Positions 58,101 through 64,000 of a stretch of 64,000 bases of DNA are shown one piece after another. Numbering within the stretch: the first letter of the stretch is position 1; every line of letters begins with the position of its first letter. The notes below the pieces were generated by a model. It had not been told where the DNA came from, searched no databases, and saw only the letters and a list, made by a program, of their open reading frames with translations. Location: IMG/VR virus record IMGVR_UViG_3300020123_000589, positions 1-64,000 of that record. The stretch is one strand, 5' to 3'. Both the position numbers and the translations under genes were made by a program. The stretch comes from a virus.

Positions 58101-59073
58101 CAGGATTGATTGGGTTGCTTTGGCTAATCCAACACAAGAGAATGTTGAATCTGCTCAAGATCCTAAGATTGAAAAGAAAGCAGCCGTTTTGCCAGAAGTT
58201 GTAAAACAAGAAGTTATGTCCATGACTCCTGATATGAATATGCGAGGAGCAACCGCGTATCGTTTCAGTGTTGAGGGTGACAAAATTTATCGTGGTGAAT
58301 GGCGTATGGGATTTGAAAAGGATGATTTTGGTCCGTATCAATTTATTTATGATTTAGAAACAAAAGAATTTAAAGAAAATCCAAGTTATCAACAGTCGGC
58401 ATTCGCATCGTTGAAACAAGCAGCAGAACCTCTCCTCGGACCAACGGGTGAACCATTGCCAGCGAAACCAGAGACTCCAACAACTTTTAAAAAGCATCTA
58501 AAAGCACCACCCTCAACAGACCGCGAGAAAGCTCAACCCGCTTCAATTGAACAAGCCCAGCTTGTTAAAGAAGTAGAAAGCTCCTTAACTAGTCTTGAAT
58601 CCATCAAATCGATGGTGGAACAAGCCAAGGCAAAGCTTAATGCCGAAATCAAAACAATTGAAGAGAAGGGTGGCAGAGTACAAATAGAAGGCGAACTCAA
58701 AGAGAAGATTGATCGTCTTTCTAAGATGGTTGAAGCTGTGCAAAATCAAATGATTTATGCTGGAGATACAATGGTTCGTTTGGTTCAAGAAACTAAAGAA
58801 AAACCTTTTAAACCTGGCGATAAATGGAAAATCGAGAAACTTACTGAACGCCTTTCTAAATATGAGGATGCCGCAGCATTTTTAAAGAAAGCAGAAGATG
58901 GAGCGCAACACTTAGCTACATCAGAAGATATTCGTGAATTGTATTTCTTTCCACGTAAGATGAGCAAACTTCATAAATCAGCTGGATTTTTAGAAACACT
59001 AGACTCCGTGTATAATGATGTACTAGAGGCTTTAAAATTAATTATTGGAAGTGAAGAACCAGCGGCGGTATAA
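55174..59073 (+). CDS. Giant modular protein with rubredoxin-like ribbon
   Basis: 1299 residues. Order: alpha/beta start (1-130), GFSIKKLEDGSWQASQ module (~145), helical acidic and Pro-rich stretches (~205-490), a KEGDRVYVMGDYETGQDGFE barrel (~510), WKVTYYDKNDKVISS (~590), a rubredoxin-like YECPSCET...ACPICRTP (~650), ribbon FCDKCG...RCAHC (~704), an alpha/beta module (~755-960), YRFSVEGDKIYRGEWRMGFE (~1030), and a C-terminal coiled coil (~1125-1235). Same architecture style as 38337 and 48501. Lies just before the packaging genes. Confidence 0.6.
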   Translation: MKNLLASWFRNLTAFDDGAVKKEFSIVDPTAAQADGLNTVILAVSPSDGNSPTMVSLYFDGTGVKLFEKKYQDDQDAQTEMSAMAHDLEEAATLSKEGKTEEAKNLATSLFDKYKRSSDPLSNEQPTPTMTQASQNAPLVYKGFSIKKLEDGSWQASQDELAFTADSIDSVKAKVDNMLRKAYGKKLAKRAEIVMQNLFFSTPDEAMEYQEKMKKLQGPEGGEGKPLWEQMSGEEQIAPSNETAPEEDNELAPPSLSFDRIEKDKAKSDKDIGKRIKEQVKTEVESALEQKSASVFGPDQEDLVEALRKNGRNWDEIKKIFTKELSYNEDDTTVFLDSIRQKEEGGMSEGLPMAPKPPEDLVSPETHDKLVKEIEDKSEPKPEPLPLADEIARADNAEIRKVAREMTEDEKLSWDKTQVGEFGRNKDGSPRPSLEEVTKRRHEKERKEKENKSKQSSQSKVALNPLQEPPAVGQNPGQPLAAPVEEAPTFDSPVPPSQDSNPEPEFLEAPKEGDRVYVMGDYETGQDGFEGTMVSDYTSKGDDYAVIAKDDGENAEVALHRVVKASQKKVAQVYYEKVASVTDSSRGRNWKVTYYDKNDKVISSHIIKDRTEAEAEREATGDMPSGCEDWSMMPVQSKKAANEDRWTKLVYECPSCETQFTESKKPMSACPICRTPADKIKLIKEAEGLPEGQNRLRTINPHNRFCDKCGDKLDPSNPSPRCAHCSKAKSFIPPLTEHDLQEKDADLEVEGKGNEDVIRMFIDNSFPKDKMPVWGTPNLKITKYPNGWALVNYQTPILYRGNNNPDVVVFNTHNYSVTTKKIQNQIRSMFRGQSVKETDEAGIYSAIDQSNLAVPEPEFGTELQSLHESALKIKADLEHEGEIAIYFHKEGIEKKASDDSAFEGNGWCRVWIQDDEISSDKRYPEILKLADETTRIDALKDLARELAHEALRLADSAGAKVGVQAWFESLHPSDHDRIDWVALANPTQENVESAQDPKIEKKAAVLPEVVKQEVMSMTPDMNMRGATAYRFSVEGDKIYRGEWRMGFEKDDFGPYQFIYDLETKEFKENPSYQQSAFASLKQAAEPLLGPTGEPLPAKPETPTTFKKHLKAPPSTDREKAQPASIEQAQLVKEVESSLTSLESIKSMVEQAKAKLNAEIKTIEEKGGRVQIEGELKEKIDRLSKMVEAVQNQMIYAGDTMVRLVQETKEKPFKPGDKWKIEKLTERLSKYEDAAAFLKKAEDGAQHLATSEDIRELYFFPRKMSKLHKSAGFLETLDSVYNDVLEALKLIIGSEEPAAV

Positions 59074-59075
59074 CC

Positions 59076-59330
59076 GTGGATACTCTTATAGAACTTCTTA
59101 GCAGTGTAAAAGTTATTGGACCCCTTGGTGTTGTAGCAGTTATTGAAGCGTGGGCTTTATATTCGTTGTTTAATAGACTTGAAGAAGCTCAGAATAAGAG
59201 GTTGGAAGATTGGCAAGCTATGAAAGATGAGTACACACAATTAAGTAGCGACATCAATAAAACTTTGGATGTATTAATTAAAACATTGGGCCGTAAAAAT
59301 GGCAACGGAAATGGTGGCTGCAATGGATAA
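59076..59330 (+). CDS. Small membrane protein with coiled tail (GTG start)
   Basis: 84 residues. One transmembrane helix (VIGPLGVVAVIEAWALYSLF) then a coiled coil (RLEEAQNKRLEDWQAMKDEY) and a Gly/Asn end. The topology matches phage proteins of the holin/spanin-accessory kind, without proof. Confidence 0.55.
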   Translation: MDTLIELLSSVKVIGPLGVVAVIEAWALYSLFNRLEEAQNKRLEDWQAMKDEYTQLSSDINKTLDVLIKTLGRKNGNGNGGCNG

Positions 59331-59523
59331 AATAACCGTTAATGGATTGGATAAATCCAAATCAAAACTAGGATTAAATATGTCTACAAATGATAAATTG
59401 GTTAAACAGATACAAGAACAAATTTCTCTAGCTGGAGTACAGGTTAAGAAAAGAATGAAAAAAATACAGCTAGAACTTTTAGAGGAATTAAACGATGAGT
59501 CTGGAAACGGAGTTAGTTTGTAA
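59323..59523 (+). CDS. Hypothetical coiled-coil protein
   Basis: 66 residues from ATG 59323 (an ATG at 59299 would extend it into the preceding gene). Helical, amphipathic (KLVKQIQEQISLAGVQVKKR). Directly precedes the terminase; small size and coiled coil would allow a small-terminase-like role, but no DNA-binding motif is seen. Confidence 0.55.
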   Translation: MDKITVNGLDKSKSKLGLNMSTNDKLVKQIQEQISLAGVQVKKRMKKIQLELLEELNDESGNGVSL

Positions 59524-59668
59524 GCATTGTGGGAATGAATATTTTTATATCGTTTACGATTTGTCAATAGGACACGTAGAGGGTAAAGAAACACAATTTG
59601 AATTACTGAAATGTATGGATTGTGGCACGATGAATACAAAAACATTTGAGACGACAAGAGAAAATTAA
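59495..59668 (+). CDS. Zinc-ribbon protein, 57 aa
   Basis: LVCKHCGNEYF and KCMDCGTM give a four-Cys ribbon. Starts inside the preceding gene and its TAA overlaps the terminase ATG, so it is coupled to terminase translation. Possibly a packaging accessory protein. Confidence 0.6.
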   Translation: MSLETELVCKHCGNEYFYIVYDLSIGHVEGKETQFELLKCMDCGTMNTKTFETTREN

Positions 59669-61296
59669 TGTACAATTTTGCAGAATTAGTTTCTTCATCC
59701 TACGATGAGACTAAAATATCTAATTTATCTAAAGCTGCCTATGATACAAGCTTTTGGTCCTTACAAAATTTAGGCGTAGATTTGTATGACAACCAAATTG
59801 ATATTGTAAATAGTGTCTGTGATATTGGAGAAAAATACCTAGCCATTCTTTGTGCTAGAGGTTCTGGAAAAACTCACGGTGTTGCTGTAGCTCTTGTAAA
59901 GCTTTGTTTGGATTACCCAGGTTTATCAGTTGGTATATTTGGTCCGAAAGAGGACCAAGCCAACCGTATTATTAAAGAAGAACTTCTCGGTCATCTTTTG
60001 CTTCCGTCCTCTCCTTGCTATAATTTCATTGAATGGGGTAAAACTTCTGGTTCATATGTGAGATTCAAGAATGGTTCATATATTGAATCTCATTCAGCAT
60101 CAGAACAGAGCCAGCAGGAAGGATACCACTATTCTATTGTTGTTGTAGATGAAGCCCATGCCGTTAGCGATGCAAGCATATCCACTCGTATTTCAGGAAT
60201 GTTGGGCTCCTTTAAAATTTCTAAACTTATTAAAATTGGTGTTGCAGTAGGTAGAAATCATTTTTGGAAAAGCTGTGCTGCCCCCAATACCGCCTTCAAA
60301 GTAATTGTTAAAGATTGGACACAATGCCCAATTCTTCTCAATCAGGGTTCCATAACCTATGAAGGCATGGAACTTCCAAAAGAGGTTATCGACAAAATGC
60401 CGATAACACTTAAGAGACAATATTTTCCAGACCGTTCTGATCTTCATTATGATTCTGTTGTAGGCATGACAGAATTAGATTTCAATTCCCATTATGCAAT
60501 GATATGGGAGAATGATGCAAATTTAGTTCTCAATGAAGAGAATCAAATCAGATTAGTTTCTGGTGATTTCGATCCACTTGAGAAAGCCAATAAAGCAAGA
60601 ATGGATAAGTATTTCTTTGGACTTGATACCGCTTCTGGATCTATTCTTCCTGGGCGTAGAGATAGAGACTTTAACAATTTAGCTATTTGGCGTAAGACCC
60701 ATGATAATATTTGTCAGAAAGTAGCTGTGTTTGAATGGCAGGACGTTCCTCCCTCAGATTTAATGGAAGATATTAAAGCCATTATTCATCCAGAAACAGG
60801 TTTGTTTCCTTGTGTATTTGGATTAGCCGATTTTAGTAACATTGCAATTAGCATGGTAGATTTTTTTAAGAAAGAGAAAATCCCCATAGATGGAATTCAA
60901 TATCAAGCCACTGAACCTACTACCCATAAAAACTATAAAAATGCAATGTTCGATCAGTATGTATTCGAACTTGAATGTGGTAGAATACAATATCCCAAAC
61001 TTGATAAATTTCAGAAGGATAAAGTTTTTAATAAATCCTACCAAGAATGGTGTTTTATTGAGCGGCATCAGAAACAAGGGATAAATGCCATTATTGAAGC
61101 TCCTTCAGCAGATTTTCATGATGATGCACCAAATGCTGATGTTCTAGCAGTTTGGGCCGCAACACGAGTGGAGAATTATCAGGGTACCTTTGCGACTCGT
61201 CCAATGATTTCCCCAGTTGGTGGTCCAGGTTCTGTAGCTTCACGAGGTATTCCAAATCCAGCAGATCAGTCTTTAAAAAGTAGATTTTTGAAATAA
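59668..61296 (+). CDS. terL: Terminase large subunit
   Basis: 542 residues. ATPase: Walker A ARGSGKT (63-69), Walker B IVVVDEAH (Asp161-Glu162). Nuclease: FFGLDTASG (~318), FGLADFS (~390) and DAPNADVLAVWAA (~486) carry the acidic metal ligands of the RNase H-like fold. It drives DNA into the prohead with ATP and cuts the concatemer. Adjacent portal gene confirms the packaging module. Confidence 0.9.
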   Translation: MYNFAELVSSSYDETKISNLSKAAYDTSFWSLQNLGVDLYDNQIDIVNSVCDIGEKYLAILCARGSGKTHGVAVALVKLCLDYPGLSVGIFGPKEDQANRIIKEELLGHLLLPSSPCYNFIEWGKTSGSYVRFKNGSYIESHSASEQSQQEGYHYSIVVVDEAHAVSDASISTRISGMLGSFKISKLIKIGVAVGRNHFWKSCAAPNTAFKVIVKDWTQCPILLNQGSITYEGMELPKEVIDKMPITLKRQYFPDRSDLHYDSVVGMTELDFNSHYAMIWENDANLVLNEENQIRLVSGDFDPLEKANKARMDKYFFGLDTASGSILPGRRDRDFNNLAIWRKTHDNICQKVAVFEWQDVPPSDLMEDIKAIIHPETGLFPCVFGLADFSNIAISMVDFFKKEKIPIDGIQYQATEPTTHKNYKNAMFDQYVFELECGRIQYPKLDKFQKDKVFNKSYQEWCFIERHQKQGINAIIEAPSADFHDDAPNADVLAVWAATRVENYQGTFATRPMISPVGGPGSVASRGIPNPADQSLKSRFLK

Positions 61297-61305
61297 GGAT
61301 ATGAA

Positions 61306-61530
61306 ATGAGAAAAGAACGAGCATTGGAGGATTCAAAAAACTATTTAATTTCTGTGCATGATGCTCTTCGTACAGCCTTCAGAAATGCTACTCCAGCAGA
61401 ACAGGTATTTCTAACAAACGTTTTAGAGGGAATCGAGAAGGATGTAAAGCAACTTGAAGCGTTAAAAGAAATGATGGAAGTATGGAAGATCAAAAAAGAT
61501 AAGAAGTTAGAAATGACTACAGAGGAATAA
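61306..61530 (+). CDS. Hypothetical helical protein between terL and portal
   Basis: 74 residues, all-helical with heptads (LEGIEKDVKQLEALKEMMEV). AAGGAT upstream. Possibly a head-assembly accessory or small-terminase-like protein; no sequence signature. Confidence 0.55.
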   Translation: MRKERALEDSKNYLISVHDALRTAFRNATPAEQVFLTNVLEGIEKDVKQLEALKEMMEVWKIKKDKKLEMTTEE

Positions 61531-61532
61531 AA

Positions 61533-63227
61533 ATGAGCCGACCTAAAGGCAGTAAAAATATTTCTAAACAAGCCGAGAAGCAGGTTATTATTGGTGAGGG
61601 AATTAGTGGGTCCACTTCATCAAGTGGGATGGATGCTGGTCTGACCAAAATTGGTTCTCTTGCTAAGACTGCCAATTATGGCGTATCTCAGACTTCTTCA
61701 TTTTTCTACAGTCCTGAACTCACAACTGAGAGCTGGCTTCTCCCTAAATCACGTCAAGAAACTTGCCGTTGGGCGCGTGTATTCTATAATTTAAATCCTA
61801 TTGTGCATAGTGTAATTAACATGCATTCTAAGTATCCTTTTTCCAAATTTGAACTCGTTTGTGGAGATCCTACGGTTAAACAGTTTTATGAACAGATGGC
61901 ATTCAATAAGAATTTCAATTTGACCGATTTTATTGGACAAGCTTCGTTAAGTTATGAGAAATTTGGTGAGGCTCTTTGTTTTGGTACTATGGAGAAAAAG
62001 GGAGACAAATTTCAATGGACGAAGTTTGTTCTCCTTGAACCAGAACTTATCGATGTCAAATCAGATATGATGAGTGGTAAGCAAACCTTTGAGATGGTTC
62101 CAACAGCCGAACTTAAACAGCTTGTTACTTCTACTCGTCCTGAAGATGCAGATGCTCAAAAACAGTTAGAAGAGTGGTCCCCAGAAATTGTTAAAGCCAT
62201 TAAAGAAAATAGAAATATTCGTTTATCAGATGAGAACGTTTCTATCATTGCTAATCTTACTGATCCCTCAGCTACTCGTGGAACAAGCCGTATTCAATGT
62301 CTATTTAAAGATTTAATTTTAAATGATTTTATTCGTTTGGCACAGATGGCCTACGCCCAACGATATGTGTTTCCAGTTGAAATGTGGTCCATCGGGGATA
62401 TTGCTAACAACATTATTCCAAGTACAACAGATTTGCAGAATTGGAAACAGCTCATCAATCAATCAATTCAACAACCTCCATTCTCTCTCGTTACTCCTCC
62501 TTACGTTAAGTATGAAGCTTTGAGTACCGCAGGAAAAACATTTCCTGTAAATACAGAATGGTATGAATATACATTAAGTCAGTTGATGATTGGATTGGGT
62601 GTTAATAAGAATTTAATGACGGGGGATGGCCCTTCTTTCAGTGCAGGTCTTAAAGGTATGTCTCTTCATCGTTTGATGATGGAATATAAATTCGTAAGAG
62701 ATAAATTTGAAGATTGGATTATTCACAGATTTTTTGAACCCATTGCTGAAAAGAATGGTTTTTATACGACTGAGAATGGCGAGAAAAAATTAATTTTACC
62801 TGAAATTTCTTGGAAAAAATCTCTTGATATTGAGGATGCAGAAGCAGAACGCGACATGTTTGTAAAAATGTGGGAATCTGGAGTTATTAGTACAGAAACT
62901 TTGTTTACTAAATTCCCCACTCTTGATTTTAAAACGGAACAAAAGAAATTAGAACTTGAACGTGGAACAATTTATGATAAGGGTGATGGAGCAAGGTTGC
63001 CTGAGAAGATCCATAAATCAGTTGTAAAACCTGGAGGAGATACAGGATTTGGTGGAAAAGGCGGTGGTGGTGCACCAGGAGCTATTGTTCCAATTAAGCC
63101 CGTCAAACCAGTTAAACCAGGAGAAGAGCCAGAAGCTGGAGAAATTCCAGTTCCAGGTGCTCCAGAAAGTACCCCAGAAGGTGGTGGAGAAGCTACAGCT
63201 CCCACTTCCATCGCTCCAACAGTATAA
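61533..63227 (+). CDS. Portal protein
   Basis: 564 residues, directly after terL. ETCRWARVFYNLNPIVHSVI is the usual portal opening; a helical stem region with SLSYEKFGEALCFG (wing/clip fold) and MIGLGVNKNLMTGDGPSFSAG (as in phage portal families that carry xxGxNxxxxxGxGxSxxxxG) support it. The C-terminus is Gly/Pro-rich and disordered. Forms the 12-fold ring through which DNA passes. Confidence 0.8.
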   Translation: MSRPKGSKNISKQAEKQVIIGEGISGSTSSSGMDAGLTKIGSLAKTANYGVSQTSSFFYSPELTTESWLLPKSRQETCRWARVFYNLNPIVHSVINMHSKYPFSKFELVCGDPTVKQFYEQMAFNKNFNLTDFIGQASLSYEKFGEALCFGTMEKKGDKFQWTKFVLLEPELIDVKSDMMSGKQTFEMVPTAELKQLVTSTRPEDADAQKQLEEWSPEIVKAIKENRNIRLSDENVSIIANLTDPSATRGTSRIQCLFKDLILNDFIRLAQMAYAQRYVFPVEMWSIGDIANNIIPSTTDLQNWKQLINQSIQQPPFSLVTPPYVKYEALSTAGKTFPVNTEWYEYTLSQLMIGLGVNKNLMTGDGPSFSAGLKGMSLHRLMMEYKFVRDKFEDWIIHRFFEPIAEKNGFYTTENGEKKLILPEISWKKSLDIEDAEAERDMFVKMWESGVISTETLFTKFPTLDFKTEQKKLELERGTIYDKGDGARLPEKIHKSVVKPGGDTGFGGKGGGGAPGAIVPIKPVKPVKPGEEPEAGEIPVPGAPESTPEGGGEATAPTSIAPTV

Positions 63228-63231
63228 TACT

Positions 63232-63462
63232 ATGCTAAATAAAACAGGTTCTCCTACGAAATTAACAGTTGTTAAACAAGGTGCATTTGAGGTTGATTTA
63301 AACCTTTTAGCGTCGATGCTTAAAGAACAATGGCCAGATAAAACTTTAACAGTGAACAATCTGCACGAAGCCCTAAAAAGTATCGGTATTGTTGAATATA
63401 AGGCCGAAGATATGCAAGAACTTATTGGAAGATTACAAGCAATTGGTTTTGTGGTTAAGTAA
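63232..63462 (+). CDS. Hypothetical helical protein
   Basis: 76 residues from ATG 63232, five bases after the portal stop. Helical with VDLNLLASMLKEQWPDK; the end EDMQELIGRLQAIGFVVK looks like a small winged helix. Role unknown. Confidence 0.55.
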   Translation: MLNKTGSPTKLTVVKQGAFEVDLNLLASMLKEQWPDKTLTVNNLHEALKSIGIVEYKAEDMQELIGRLQAIGFVVK

Positions 63463-63484
63463 GAAAAAAACGTCTAAAACCCCC

Positions 63485-63518
63485 TTAAAAATATAATAAA
63501 ATCAGGTATTATTAGGGA
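63485..63518 (+). promoter_or_regulatory. Late-type phage promoter, copy 5
   Basis: Identical 34 bp to copy 4, then AGTAG and a leader with TTAGAAGGATCAGAATCGAT. Drives 63570 and whatever head genes follow beyond the window. Confidence 0.75.
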
Positions 63519-63569
63519 GTAGTGTAAAATAGTTATTTTAGAAGGATCAGAATCGATAGGAGAATGTTT

Positions 63570-63836
63570 ATGGCACCACAAGATAAGCCACGCAAAGAAA
63601 TAGATTTCGTAACCATCGGAGAAGATGGCAAAGAACATTTGAATTTACATATTTTTGTTGAGTCCCTTTTAACTCTTGCTATGGGTAAATCTCTTGATAT
63701 GGGACGATTGGCTATTCAACATAAAGAAGCTTTTGAACAATTTCAAAGAACAATCAAAGATGATTCATATGACCGTATTGAGTTTGCCAAACGAGTTTTG
63801 AAGAAATATGGATACGAGAGTAATATTCGTGAATAG
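63570..63836 (+). CDS. Hypothetical head-region protein
   Basis: 88 residues from ATG 63570 (AGGAG 7 nt upstream; ATG 63564 is too close). Alpha/beta, with a helical end (YDRIEFAKRVLKKYGYES). First gene behind the fifth late promoter. Confidence 0.55.
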   Translation: MAPQDKPRKEIDFVTIGEDGKEHLNLHIFVESLLTLAMGKSLDMGRLAIQHKEAFEQFQRTIKDDSYDRIEFAKRVLKKYGYESNIRE

Positions 63837-63841
63837 CTAAT

Positions 63842-64000
63842 ATGACATTTGTTTTAATTCATGGGTTAGCGAAAACTAAATTTTATAAAGCATGGCAGTG
63901 TATGAAATCTCGCTGTTTAAGTAGTAATGATCCTTCATACGTTCATTATGGCGCACGAGGGATAAAAGTTTGTGATAGATGGCTAGGCAAAGATGGATTT
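63842..64000 (+). CDS. HNH homing endonuclease, truncated by window end
   Basis: First 53 codons only. FYKAWQCMKSRCLSSNDPSY, HYGARGIKVCDRWLG is the standard N-terminal region of phage HNH endonucleases and resembles part of the protein at 42601 (FYRIWHGMKGRC). The catalytic HNH would lie beyond 64000. Confidence 0.7.
   Translation, partial: MTFVLIHGLAKTKFYKAWQCMKSRCLSSNDPSYVHYGARGIKVCDRWLGKDGF

Noticed and set aside
1-64000. Long open frames on the minus strand
   Set aside because: All lie opposite better-supported + strand genes, have no plausible domain content or start sites, and are read as shadows.
1-64000. tRNA genes, CRISPR arrays, insertion sequences
   Set aside because: No T-arm-like GTTCRA motif in a cloverleaf context, no regularly spaced repeats and no transposase with end repeats were seen; tRNAscan-SE would settle the tRNA question.

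Overview
The window is a piece of a large, AT-rich tailed bacteriophage genome. The phage assignment rests on adjacent large terminase and portal genes near the right end, repeat-built tail fibres and very dense packing of short genes. Genes commonly overlap by 1-20 nt, all on the + strand. Lipoprotein signal peptides, a lytic transglycosylase and near-consensus sigma70-type promoters suggest a Gram-negative host. I cannot name the phage or the host. I saw no tRNA, CRISPR array, integrase or insertion sequence.

Layout. (1) 1-33 kb is the early/accessory region: about 90 short genes, many encoding zinc ribbons or single membrane helices. Recognisable enzymes are a dCMP/cytidine deaminase-like protein, a macro domain, a DnaQ-type exonuclease, a lytic transglycosylase, a T4 Rnl1-type RNA ligase, a cREC-like receiver, an HD + polynucleotide-kinase fusion, a DnaC-type helicase loader, a divergent ThyX-like protein, peptide deformylase, a site-2 protease and a ClpP-like protein. 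(2) 33-59 kb is a run of long, probably virion-associated genes: two tail-fibre proteins built from shared repeats, then giant modular proteins of 1168, 742, 1789 and 1299 residues. deoC, two HNH endonuclease genes and a trypsin-like lipoprotein are interspersed. (3) 59-64 kb is the packaging module: terminase large subunit, portal and small accessory genes. The last gene, an HNH endonuclease, is cut by the window edge.

The most unusual signal is a C-terminal tail of about 16 residues, DNLxYIExLAKxRxLI. It ends, or nearly ends, at least 27 otherwise different early proteins. Fifteen of these have an N-terminal zinc finger (often CxCGHxxxxH), six are tandem SH3-like paralogues at 18.8-22.5 kb, and one is almost only the tail. 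Codons vary between copies, so the tail looks selected as protein. I do not recognise it; docking, localisation or degradation roles are all possible.

Other notable features are a structured non-coding region of about 220 nt behind its own promoter (9.36-9.58 kb), five copies of a phage-type promoter motif in front of late genes, and three promoters placed so that the mRNA would begin at the start codon. A zinc-ribbon gene appears to have been split by an HNH endonuclease. A 1789-residue protein combines nucleotidyltransferase, HAD-phosphatase and 2H-phosphoesterase domains. RNA-repair functions are scattered over the window, and phage versions of the three protease types in the DegS/RseP/ClpP cascade are all present.
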